In this document: positions 20,524-27,729 of the stretch, piece after piece
Layout of the letters: every line of letters starts with the position of its first letter
Position numbering within the stretch: position 1 is the first letter of the stretch
Source of the DNA: JAKFWI01 sp031398975
Lineage (GTDB): Bacteria; Pseudomonadota; Alphaproteobacteria; Caulobacterales; Aquidulcibacteraceae
Length of the DNA stretch: 46,694 bases
Reading direction: 5' to 3'
Assembly: GCA_031398975.1 (NCBI GenBank)
Contig: JANNOI010000025.1
Coordinates: 1-46,694 of the forward strand
Notes under the pieces: model-generated
What the model was told of the DNA's origin: nothing
Databases searched by the model: none
Seen by the model: only the letters and a program-made list of their open reading frames with translations
Translations under genes and position numbers: made by a program

Positions 20524-21726
20524 ATGTCCGCCATCGTCGAACCCTATCCGGCGCAAGACAGCCAAGAGCCCGCGCCCGATCGCGGGCGCGCACTCATCGC
20601 CCAGCGCCTGGCCGAGATCGTGGCCTGGCCCGCCACCCGCATCGCGCCCCACGAGCGGCAATTGGCGGGCGACATCTTGATCGGCCTGCTGCGGTCCTCG
20701 GGGGTCGAGCTGCGCCGGCGATGCGCCGAGCGCCTGGTCCAGGTGGTGGACGCCCCGAAACTGGTCCTGCGCTATCTCGCGCGCGACGAGATCAGCGTGG
20801 CCCAGCCCCTGCTCGACGCCTCGCCCGCGCTCGACGACGTCGATCTTATCGCCACGATCCGCGCCGGGGGCCCCGCGCACTGGCTCGCCATCGCGCGCCG
20901 TCGCGGCCTGTCGGAGACGGTCACGGAGGCGCTGATCCAGACCGCGGACCGGGCCGCCATCGAAGCGCTGCTGCGCAACGTCTTCGCCCGCATCTCCGCC
21001 CCGGCTATGGACCAGGCGGTCGCGCTGTCGCGGACCGAGCGCAGCCTCCCCCCGCTGCTGCTGCTGCGCGAGGAGATGAAGCCCGCTCAAGGCTTGACGC
21101 TGTTCTGGTGGGCCAATAGCGAGGCGCGTTTGGCGATCCTGCGCCGCTTCGCGGTCGATCGCGCCGTGCTGCTGCAGGAGGTTGCCGATCTCTTCTCCCT
21201 GGCGCGGGACGAGAACTGGACCGACGCGGAGGCGCGCCAGGCGCTGCACTTCATCGAGCGCCGCCAGCGCAACCGCGCCGCCGCCGCCCGCAGCCCCTAT
21301 CAGAGCCTCGAAAACGCCGTCCTGGCGCTGGCGGAGAAGGGGGCCTCGCGCGCGCTGATCATCGAGATCTCCACCCTGGCGGGGCTGAAGCCGGTGGCCG
21401 GGGCGCGGATCCTCGGCGATGCCGGCGGCGAGCCGCTGGCCGTGCTCGCCAAGGCGGTGGGCCTGAAGCGCGATCTGCTCGCCCCGTTCTGGCGCGGCCT
21501 GGGGCGCAGCGACGACGCGAGCGATTCCAACAGCGCCTTCGCGCGCACGCTCTTCGCCTATGACACGCTCGCCAACGCCAAGGCCCAGACGGTGCTCCGC
21601 TATTGGAACTGGTCGCTCACCTCGGACGCGCCCGCCGCCGGCGTGACCGCCGATCCCCTGGACGCCGCACTCGAGTTCGCCCCAGCCCGCCGCAGCGCGT
21701 CCCTGGTCCTGGGCTGGCGCAGTTAG
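20524..21726 (+). CDS. DUF2336 domain protein
   Basis: 400 residues, soluble, Ala/Leu/Arg-rich and probably all-helical, with HEAT-like short helix pairs (for example LAGDILIGLLRSSGVELRRR and VLRYLARDEISVAQPLLDAS). This is the layout of DUF2336, a family nearly restricted to alphaproteobacteria, where some members act in cell-cycle or envelope regulation. The function here is unknown. The ATG at 20524 has gtgggga 8 nt upstream; a GTG at 20509 would add five residues. It precedes the Mrp-like operon on the same strand with 106 nt between, containing a strong hairpin. Confidence 0.75.
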   Translation: MSAIVEPYPAQDSQEPAPDRGRALIAQRLAEIVAWPATRIAPHERQLAGDILIGLLRSSGVELRRRCAERLVQVVDAPKLVLRYLARDEISVAQPLLDASPALDDVDLIATIRAGGPAHWLAIARRRGLSETVTEALIQTADRAAIEALLRNVFARISAPAMDQAVALSRTERSLPPLLLLREEMKPAQGLTLFWWANSEARLAILRRFAVDRAVLLQEVADLFSLARDENWTDAEARQALHFIERRQRNRAAAARSPYQSLENAVLALAEKGASRALIIEISTLAGLKPVAGARILGDAGGEPLAVLAKAVGLKRDLLAPFWRGLGRSDDASDSNSAFARTLFAYDTLANAKAQTVLRYWNWSLTSDAPAAGVTADPLDAALEFAPARRSASLVLGWRS

Positions 21727-21786
21727 GCGCAAGCGCTCACAACACCCAGCGTCCGCTGCTGGCCAATTCCCCTGACGGGGGATAAG

Positions 21787-21826
21787 CAACGCCCCTGGCG
21801 CGGCGGGACGCGCCGCGAGGGCGTTG
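21787..21826 (+). promoter_or_regulatory. Strong hairpin overlapping the mrpE ribosome-binding region
   Basis: caacgccc (21787-21794) pairs with gggcgttg (21819-21826), and inside it cgcggcg (21799-21805) pairs with cgccgcg (21811-21817). The purine-rich gaggg that would serve as the mrpE Shine-Dalgarno (21817-21821) lies in the 3' arm, 11 nt before the ATG at 21833. Possible translational control, or a Rho-independent-like end of the DUF2336 transcript without a T-run. Confidence 0.6.
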
Positions 21827-21832
21827 CACTCC

Positions 21833-22321
21833 ATGATCCATGCCGCCTCGATGCTGGGGGGCCTGTTTGCGCTGTGGCTATGCCTTGCGCCCCTGCCCGC
21901 CGATCCGGCCTGGGCGGGCGCGGGGGCTGCCGGTGCGCTTGCGGTCACCGTCTTCGCCTGGCGGGCGCGCCTGTTGGACCGGGAGGGCGCCCCGTACGCG
22001 CGCGCGCCGGCCTTTGCGATATTCTGGGCGCGGCGAATCGCTGGCGCGTTCGGGGGCGCGCTGCGCCTGGCCGCCGCCGCGCTCGCCGGCCGGGACGAAA
22101 CCACGCTGAGGCCCGCCTTGGTGCAATGGCGCGCCCGCACCGGCGATGCGCGCGCGCGCGCCGCGTTCGCCGCCGCCCTCTCCGCTACACCGGGCCTCGC
22201 CCTGGTGGCGTGCGCGGAGGAAAGCGTGCTCGTGCACGTCGCCGACGAGGACCGGGTCGACGAAGGCGCGCTGAAGGCGCTCGAGACCGGCGCCTGGCGC
22301 GCCTCGGGCGCGCGTCCATGA
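21833..22321 (+). CDS. mrpE: Mrp-type cation antiporter subunit E-like
   Basis: 162 residues. Two N-terminal hydrophobic segments (about 5-20 and 25-42) and a C-terminal cytoplasmic domain with the MnhE landmark ALSATPG followed by LVACAEESVLVHVADE. First gene of a ten-gene chain in which most junctions are 1- to 4-nt overlaps, giving the order E-F-G-MbhD/E-B-C-ND-ND-small-ND. The role of MrpE is assembly or stability of Mrp complexes. Start ATG at 21833; an upstream TTG lies in the hairpin and is less plausible. Confidence 0.8.
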   Translation: MIHAASMLGGLFALWLCLAPLPADPAWAGAGAAGALAVTVFAWRARLLDREGAPYARAPAFAIFWARRIAGAFGGALRLAAAALAGRDETTLRPALVQWRARTGDARARAAFAAALSATPGLALVACAEESVLVHVADEDRVDEGALKALETGAWRASGARP

Positions 22322-22608
22322 TCGCCGCGGCGGTCGCGGCGGCGCTCCTCTGCGCGGCGGCGGCGCCCTTGCTGCGCCTGGTTACGGGTCCCACCGCGTA
22401 TGACCGGGCGCTCGCCGTCCACGCCATCTTGCTTTTGTGCATCTTCGCGCTGGGCGCGCTCGCGGTCGCGGCCCGCCGGCCCGCCTGGATCGATCTCGCG
22501 CTGGCCTTGACGTTCGTCGATCTAATCGTCGTGGCGGCGGTGACCAAGGCGCTGCGGCTCGCCTCCTTCCAGCCCCCCTTGGCCCCAACCGAGGGAGAGC
22601 AGCGCTGA
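22318..22608 (+). CDS. mrpF: Mrp-type cation antiporter subunit F-like
   Basis: 96 residues, three TM helices. Family blocks are LRLVTGPTAYDRALAVH (TM1-TM2 loop; usually GPT..DRvvALD, here the last Asp is His) and WIDLALALTFVDLIVV, which keeps the conserved Asp of TM3. Start ATG overlaps the mrpE stop (ATGA). Inner membrane, part of the Mrp-like complex. Confidence 0.85.
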   Translation: MIAAAVAAALLCAAAAPLLRLVTGPTAYDRALAVHAILLLCIFALGALAVAARRPAWIDLALALTFVDLIVVAAVTKALRLASFQPPLAPTEGEQR

Positions 22609-22964
22609 TGGGAGGGCTTGAGGCAGCGCTCGCGATCGCCGCGGCCGTCCTCGCCGCGGCCGGCGCGGGCCTTGCGTTTCTGGGCGGGCTGGGGGTGTTC
22701 CGTTTTCCCGATTTCTACACGCGCCTGCACGGCCTCGCCCCGATCCTGGTCGGGGGCGGATTGGCGCTGGCGGGGCTGGCGCTAGGGCGCCTCGCGGGGG
22801 GGGCGCCGGGCGAGATCGTGCTCGTGGGGCGTCTTGTTCTGCTGGCCGCGGCGCTCTTGATCGTGGCGCCGGCGGCGAGCCATCTGCTCGCGCTGGCGGC
22901 CCATGCCGGGGGCCTCGCGCCGATGCTGCGGGGCGTCGCGCCCGAGCGGGAGCCCCCGGCGTGA
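22608..22964 (+). CDS. mrpG: Mrp-type cation antiporter subunit G-like
   Basis: 118 residues with three TM helices. The signature GLGVFRFPDFYTRLHGLAP matches MrpG (LGLLRLPDVYSRLHAATKA), but the usual ATKA/D after RLH is replaced by GLAP, losing a conserved Lys. The start shares one base with the mrpF stop and the stop overlaps the next gene by 4 nt. Confidence 0.85.
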   Translation: MGGLEAALAIAAAVLAAAGAGLAFLGGLGVFRFPDFYTRLHGLAPILVGGGLALAGLALGRLAGGAPGEIVLVGRLVLLAAALLIVAPAASHLLALAAHAGGLAPMLRGVAPEREPPA

Positions 22965-23554
22965 GCGCCCTGGCCGATCCCCAGATCTGGGCGTTCGCGG
23001 GGGCGGGCGCGCTTAGCCTCGCGCTGGCTGTGGCGCTGGCGCGGGCGCGCGCGCCGCTGGCTGTGGCGCTGCTCACGATCGTGCTCGCGGCCCTGGCCGG
23101 GGTGATGTTCCTCGCGCTCGACGCTCCGGATGCGGCGCTGGCCCAGATCGGGGCGGCGGGGGTGATCGGCGCGATTTTCCTCGCGGCCTTCCTGCTCACG
23201 GGGAGAAGCGGCGCGCCCGAAAGCGCGCGTCCGCGCAGCCCGGGCAGGGGCGCCCCTGCGCTGGCGGCGGTGGCCGCCTGCGCGGCGGCGCTGCTTTGGG
23301 CCACGCCGGATCTGCCAGCCTTCGGCGAAGGCGGCGCGGCGGGGCGCCTTTATGTAAACCGCGCGGCCGGCGAGGTCGGCGCGCGCAGCGCGGTGTGGGC
23401 GGTGGGCGGCGATTACCGCGCGTTCGACGCGCTGGCCCAGGCGCTGCTCTTGGTCACGTGCGGGCTCGGCGTGCACGCGCTTCTGGGCTTGGGGGAGCGG
23501 GCGGCGCTCGGCCGGGCGCGCCGGAACAAGGCGGATGCGGAGGCCGGCCCATGA
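22961..23554 (+). CDS. MbhD/MbhE-like (DUF4040-type) antiporter subunit
   Basis: 197 residues, about five TM helices. The first half resembles MbhD / the C-terminal part of MrpA (VALLTIVLAALAGVMFLALD, then APDAALAQIGAAGVIGAIFL); the family's VALTEA Glu is Gln here. The second half resembles MbhE (WATPDLPAFGEGG, then a GDYRAFDALAQALLLVTCGLG block near the end). It would supply the part of MrpA missing from this operon, which has no full-length mrpA. GTGA/ATGA-type overlaps on both sides. Confidence 0.75.
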   Translation: MSALADPQIWAFAGAGALSLALAVALARARAPLAVALLTIVLAALAGVMFLALDAPDAALAQIGAAGVIGAIFLAAFLLTGRSGAPESARPRSPGRGAPALAAVAACAAALLWATPDLPAFGEGGAAGRLYVNRAAGEVGARSAVWAVGGDYRAFDALAQALLLVTCGLGVHALLGLGERAALGRARRNKADAEAGP

Positions 23555-23997
23555 GCGCCCCGCTCGGCTTTCCGGTTCGGGCCGCCGCGAAGCTCGCGAC
23601 GCCGCTGGCGCTCCTGTTTGCGATCTATGTGCTGGCCAATGGTTCGGCGGGCGCGGGGTCCGGGGTGGCGGCGGGCGCGCTCGGGGCGGGAGCCTTGATC
23701 GCGCACGCGCTCGTGTTCGGGCTGGAGGCGGCCGCGCGCGTGGCGCACCCCGCGCTGCTGCGGGCCGGGGCGGCGTTGGGCCTTGCGGCTCTGGTCGGTC
23801 TTGGCCTGTCGGGCGTGGCGGGCGGCCAGGCGCTGTTCGATTTCACCCCGTTGGCGCAGACCCCCGGCCCCCCCGCCTGGCGACTCGGGGCGGGGCTGCT
23901 GCAGGGGGCCCTGGCGGTGGTTACGCTTTGCGTGTTCACGCTGTTGTTCCTCGCCTTCGCCGGGCGCGCGGGCGAGCTGAAGGACCCCGCCGGGTGA
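23551..23997 (+). CDS. mrpB: Mrp-type cation antiporter subunit B-like
   Basis: 148 residues, four TM helices. The MnhB core is recognisable by position (LLFAIYVLANGSAGAGSGVAAGAL), but the signature GHxxPGGGFxGG has become GSAGAGSGVAAG, losing His, Pro and Phe. The C-terminal part (FDFTPLAQTPGPP, then a final TM) is consistent with MnhB length. Overlaps neighbours by 4 nt at each end. Confidence 0.75.
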   Translation: MSAPLGFPVRAAAKLATPLALLFAIYVLANGSAGAGSGVAAGALGAGALIAHALVFGLEAAARVAHPALLRAGAALGLAALVGLGLSGVAGGQALFDFTPLAQTPGPPAWRLGAGLLQGALAVVTLCVFTLLFLAFAGRAGELKDPAG

Positions 23998-24434
23998 GCG
24001 CGCTTTTGGCGCTGGTCGAGCGTCTGCATTTTCCGTTTATCATCGTGCTGATCAGCGTGGGGCTGTGGCTCTGGCTGGGGGCGGACGGGCTGTTGAAGCG
24101 CGTCGCGGGGCTGGCGCTGGCGCATAGCGCGCTGGTGCTGTTCTTCCTCGCCTCGGGCTTCGCCGCCCGCGCCGATGCGCCGCTTCTGGCGCCGGGCGAG
24201 GCCCCGTTCGCGCGCCGCTATTCCGATCCCGCCCCGCAAGCCCTCATGCTGGGGGTGATCGTGGGCGCCGCGGGGGCGGCGGCGCTGGCGCTGGCGCTCG
24301 TGGTGCGCATCCGCGAAGCCTACGGCCTCACCGCGTTCGACGCCCTCGCCCCCGCCGACGCCGACGCCGAGGCCGAAGCGCAAGCGCAAGCGCAAGCGCA
24401 AGCGCAAGCGGACGCTGAGGGCCCTGCGCCGTGA
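23994..24434 (+). CDS. mrpC: Mrp-type antiporter subunit C / NuoK-like
   Basis: 146 residues, GTG start overlapping mrpB. Three TM helices: FPFIIVLISVGLWLWLG, GLALAHSALVLFFLASG and, after SDPAPQALMLGVIVGAAG, a last helix. The DPxPQALxL block is the clearest MrpC mark. The C-terminal tail (about 117-146) is an Asp/Ala/Glu/Gln low-complexity stretch containing five AQ pairs encoded by a CAAGCG hexamer array. Confidence 0.82.
   Translation: MSALLALVERLHFPFIIVLISVGLWLWLGADGLLKRVAGLALAHSALVLFFLASGFAARADAPLLAPGEAPFARRYSDPAPQALMLGVIVGAAGAAALALALVVRIREAYGLTAFDALAPADADAEAEAQAQAQAQAQADAEGPAP
24381..24410 (+). repeat. CAAGCG hexanucleotide array in mrpC
   Basis: Five perfect copies of caagcg, flanked by a related gaagcg, encoding Gln-Ala pairs in the MrpC-like tail. 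In-frame length change by slippage is possible. Confidence 0.9.
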
Positions 24435-25879
24435 ACGCCGCCGCCGCAGACCTGGCGCGCGCACACGCCCCCGCTTTGGTCGTCGCGCTGCCGATCCTCG
24501 CCGCCGCGCTCGCCGCGCTCTGTTCCGCGCCGCGCTTGGCGTGGGCGATCGCAATCGCCGGCGCCGGCGGGGTCGCGCTGCTGGCCGGCCAGATCGCCGT
24601 GTCGGTATGGGGCCAGGGCGCGCAAAGCTATGCGATGGGCGGTTGGCCGGCCCCGCTCGGGGTGGAACTGCGGGTGGATGCGCTGGCCGCCTTCGGGCTG
24701 GTGGTGACGAGCGTGGCGTTCCTCGCGGGCCTGATCGCGGGGGCGGGGCCGGCGCGGTCCGAACTCGCTCCCCCCCGCCAGAGCTTGGCCGCCGCGCTCG
24801 CGCTCTCGGCGCTGACAGCGCTCCTGGCGATGATCGTGGCGGGGGACGCGTTCGTGCTGTTCGTGGCGCTCCAGCTCAACGCCTGCGCGGGCGCGGCCCT
24901 GACGGCGCTGGGCGGAGAGCGGGACCGCAGCGCGTTGCCCGCCGCTTTCCGCCAGCTCACCGCGGGGCTGCTCGGCGCGCTGCTGTTCGGGCTGGGCGCA
25001 GGCCTGCTGTACGCCGCCACCGGCGCGCTGGACCTGGCCCTGATCGGCGCCGTGCTCAACGCCTCGGAAAACGCCCGCTCGACCGCGGCGGCGCTGGGCC
25101 TGATGATCGTGGGCGCCGGCGTGGCCGCCATGCTTGCGCCCCTTCACGTCGGCGCCGCCGGCGCCTTGGGGCGGGGGCCCCGCTTTGCGGCGCTCTTGGG
25201 CGCGGCCCAGGCCGCGGCGGGGCTGATGGTGCTGGCGCGGCTGATCGCACTGGTGGTCGCGGCCGCGAGCCCCCCGCTGCTGGAAGGCGCCCGCGCGGGG
25301 CTTGCGGCGCTGGCCGCGGCCGGGGCGGTGTTCGCGGCGGTCCAGGCGGCGGGGGCTAAGGATCTGGCGCGCCTGGCCGCCTATGGCCTGGCCGCCCAGG
25401 CCGGGGCGTGCGCGCTCGGCCTCGCGGCGGCCACCCCCGCCGGGGTGCAGGGGGCGCTGTTCCAAGTGCTGGCGCAGACGCTGGCCGCGTTTGCGCTGTT
25501 CGCCGCCGCCTCCCGCCTCGGCCGGGGCGGGGCCCCCATCCCGATGGCGCGCCTCGACGGCCTGGGGCGCCGGCGCCCCCTCACGGCCGCGACGCTCGCG
25601 CTCGGCGTGCTGACGCTGGCGGGCGCCCCGCTCACGGCGGGCTTCATCGCGAAATGGATGGTGCTGCAGGCGGCCGTGCAGGGCGGGCTCTGGTGGGGGG
25701 CCGCGGGGATGATGGCCTCCGCGCTGGTGATGGTGGCCGCGTGCGGGCGGGTGCTGGAGCGGCTCTATTTCCAGCCCCCTTCGGCGGCGCCCCGCGCCGA
25801 ACGGAGCGGGGGGCGCGGCGGCGGGCGCCTTCGGCGCGCTCGCCGTGCTCGCTTCCGTAGCGCTGGGGGTCGAGACTAG
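24431..25879 (+). CDS. ND/MrpD-like antiporter subunit 1, 3' end frameshifted
   Basis: 482 residues as read, with about 13-14 TM helices of the proton-conducting transporter family (Proton_antipo_M). Aligning by eye, the TM5 Glu (…FVFFEL) is Gln148 in FVALQL, and the TM7 Lys of GIKAALFPFH is Ala232 in GVAAMLAPLH. The TM12 Lys is kept (Lys408, AGFIAKW). After residue ~460 the frame turns into an Arg/Gly-rich tail. Removing one G from the G6 run at 25808-25813 restores a hydrophobic C-terminal helix and moves the stop to 25935-25937, overlapping the next ATG in the ATGA style seen at most junctions here. So the gene as shown probably has a 1-nt insertion, a sequencing error, or programmed slippage. 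Confidence 0.78.
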   Translation: MNAAAADLARAHAPALVVALPILAAALAALCSAPRLAWAIAIAGAGGVALLAGQIAVSVWGQGAQSYAMGGWPAPLGVELRVDALAAFGLVVTSVAFLAGLIAGAGPARSELAPPRQSLAAALALSALTALLAMIVAGDAFVLFVALQLNACAGAALTALGGERDRSALPAAFRQLTAGLLGALLFGLGAGLLYAATGALDLALIGAVLNASENARSTAAALGLMIVGAGVAAMLAPLHVGAAGALGRGPRFAALLGAAQAAAGLMVLARLIALVVAAASPPLLEGARAGLAALAAAGAVFAAVQAAGAKDLARLAAYGLAAQAGACALGLAAATPAGVQGALFQVLAQTLAAFALFAAASRLGRGGAPIPMARLDGLGRRRPLTAATLALGVLTLAGAPLTAGFIAKWMVLQAAVQGGLWWGAAGMMASALVMVAACGRVLERLYFQPPSAAPRAERSGGRGGGRLRRARRARFRSAGGRD

Positions 25880-25937
25880 CGCGCCGCTCGCCGCCACCGG
25901 GCGCGCCGCCGCAAGCCTCGCCTGGGGCGGGCCATGA
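25808..25937 (+). other. Displaced 3' end of ND-like subunit 1 (after G6 run)
   Basis: From the G6 run the downstream frame encodes GAAAGAFGALAVLASVALGV and continues to a TGA at 25935-25937, a plausible last TM helix for the subunit. With one G fewer the gene would encode 501 residues. Confidence 0.65.
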
Positions 25938-27400
25938 GCGGAACGGCGCTTCTTGCGCTGTGCCTGCTCGCGCCGCTGGCGCAAGGGGGCGCGCTGCTGG
26001 CCGCCGGCCTCCTGCCGCGCGCGCCGGCGGTGCGCGAAGGCGCCTCGATCCTCCTCGCCTTCTGCCATGCGGGGCTGGCGCTGGCGCTGCTGCAGGCGAC
26101 GTTCGCGGGCGATCGGGGAATGCTGGTGCTGGCCGAGCCGCTGCCCGGGGCGCGCCTGGCCTTCGCGAACGACCCTCTGGGCGCAGCCATAGCCGCCCTC
26201 ATCGCCCTCCTTTCCGCACTCGGCGCGCTTTACGGGGCCGGGCACGGGCGCGCGAGCGGCGTCATCGCGCCAGCGCGGGCGGGCGCGTTCGCGGCGGGCG
26301 CGGCGGGCATGGCGTGCGCGGCGTCGCTGGCGGCCAATCTGCTCACCTTCTTCGCCGCTTATGTGGGCCTTATGCTGCTGGCGTTCTCGCTGATCGTCCA
26401 GGACGGGGCGCCGGCGAGCCGCGCCGCCGGGCGGCGTTTCCTGCGCATCCTCCTATCGGCCGCCATCGGCCTTCTTTTGCCGGCCATCATCTGGACCTAC
26501 GCCGTCGCCGACGGCGTCGATTTCCGGCCGGGCGGGGTGCTGGAGGGCAAGGTCGCGACGGTGGAGGCCAATGTGCTGCTGCTGCTGTTCGTGTTCGGCC
26601 TGGGTCAGGCGACGCCGCCGCCGTTCCACCGCTGGGCCATCGCCGGGACGCGCACGCCGGCCGCCGCTGCCGCGATCGTGCACGGCGTGGCGCTGCCCTC
26701 GGTCGGCGCGCTGGGGGTTTTGAAAGTGTCCCTCTATGTGTTCGGCCCGGCGATGGAGTATGCGCGCGCCGCCGCTGTGGCGATCCTGGCGCTGGCGCTT
26801 GCGGGGGCGGTCGCGGCCTCGATCGCCGCCCTCTCCAAGCCCGACCTGCGCGAGCGGCTCGCCTATTCCACCCTGGCGCAGATGGGGCTGGCCGTCGCCG
26901 GCGCGATGATCGCGAGCCCCGCCGGGGCGTTCGCATCGGCGTTCCAGATCGTGGCGCACGCGGTGGCGAAGTTCACCCTGCACCTGGTCGCGGGTGCGGT
27001 GGAGGTGGTGACGGGGCGCACCGCCGCGCCCGATTATGAGGGGCTGGGCCGGCGTATGCCGTGGGCGTTTTCGGCCTTCGCGCTGGCCGCCTTGTCGATC
27101 GCGGGGGCGCCGCCGCTGGCGGGAGCGTGGGCGAGCCTCTGGCTCATCGCGGGCGCCGGCGAGGCGGGCATGGGCTGGGCGGTCGTGCTGATCCTTGCGT
27201 GCGGGGCGGCGGGCTTTTGCTACGCCTGCCCGCTGGCGGCGCGCGCGCTGTTCGGCCCGTCCCCGGCCTATCCGTTCAGCCGGCCGGACGCGGCCTCGGT
27301 GCTGGTGATTTTCCCCGCAGCCGCGGGCGGGCTTGCGACCTTGGGGCTTTTGTTCCTGGTGGACCCGATGGCCCGCTTCCTCGCGCCGAGCCTGCGCTGA
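25934..27400 (+). CDS. ND/MrpD-like antiporter subunit 2
   Basis: 488 residues, about 14 TM helices, Proton_antipo_M family: NLLTFFAAYVGLMLLAFSLI (TM5), TPPPFHRWAIAGTRTPAAAA (TM7-TM8) and LERLAYSTLAQMGLA-like block (RERLAYSTLAQMGLAVAG). By eye the TM5 Glu is Val144, the TM7 Lys is Gln225, the TM8 Lys is Ser256, and the TM12 Lys is Ser (GAPPLAGAWAS). The TM8 His (His250) remains. A canonical antiporter channel therefore seems disrupted at every charged site. ATG overlaps the repaired stop of subunit 1, and its own stop overlaps the next gene by one base. Confidence 0.82.
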   Translation: MSGTALLALCLLAPLAQGGALLAAGLLPRAPAVREGASILLAFCHAGLALALLQATFAGDRGMLVLAEPLPGARLAFANDPLGAAIAALIALLSALGALYGAGHGRASGVIAPARAGAFAAGAAGMACAASLAANLLTFFAAYVGLMLLAFSLIVQDGAPASRAAGRRFLRILLSAAIGLLLPAIIWTYAVADGVDFRPGGVLEGKVATVEANVLLLLFVFGLGQATPPPFHRWAIAGTRTPAAAAAIVHGVALPSVGALGVLKVSLYVFGPAMEYARAAAVAILALALAGAVAASIAALSKPDLRERLAYSTLAQMGLAVAGAMIASPAGAFASAFQIVAHAVAKFTLHLVAGAVEVVTGRTAAPDYEGLGRRMPWAFSAFALAALSIAGAPPLAGAWASLWLIAGAGEAGMGWAVVLILACGAAGFCYACPLAARALFGPSPAYPFSRPDAASVLVIFPAAAGGLATLGLLFLVDPMARFLAPSLR

Positions 27401-27729
27401 TGGCCGCGCCCGTCCCCGAGCCGGAGCAACCGACCCCGCTGGCGCGCGCCCTGTTCGGCTGGGCGATGAAGCGGGCGGCGGGGGCCCAGGCATTGCTGGC
27501 CCTGAGCGGCGCGGCGATGGCGGCGCTGGCGGCGGAGGCGCTCGTGCCGCGCGAGGGGGTAGGGCTGCCGCTCGAAGACGCTCTAGGGTTTTACGCCGCA
27601 ATCGCTGCGGGCGCGGTGGCGGCGGCGGCGGCCTGCGGGCTGGCGCTACGGGCCCTGCAAGGGCGCATCGGGGCGCGGGCGACGGGGAGCGGTTCCGGCG
27701 TGGGCGAGGCCGATGGCGATCACGCTTAA
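27400..27729 (+). CDS. Small membrane protein of the Mrp-like operon, unknown family
   Basis: 109 residues, two predicted TM helices (about 30-46 and 66-85, very Ala-rich). Basic residues lie before TM1 (MKRAAG) and after TM2 (RALQGRIGARATG), suggesting both ends are cytoplasmic. It starts on the last base of the preceding stop and overlaps the next gene by 17 nt, so it is translated with the complex. I do not recognise a family; it may be an accessory subunit. Confidence 0.65.
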   Translation: MAAPVPEPEQPTPLARALFGWAMKRAAGAQALLALSGAAMAALAAEALVPREGVGLPLEDALGFYAAIAAGAVAAAAACGLALRALQGRIGARATGSGSGVGEADGDHA

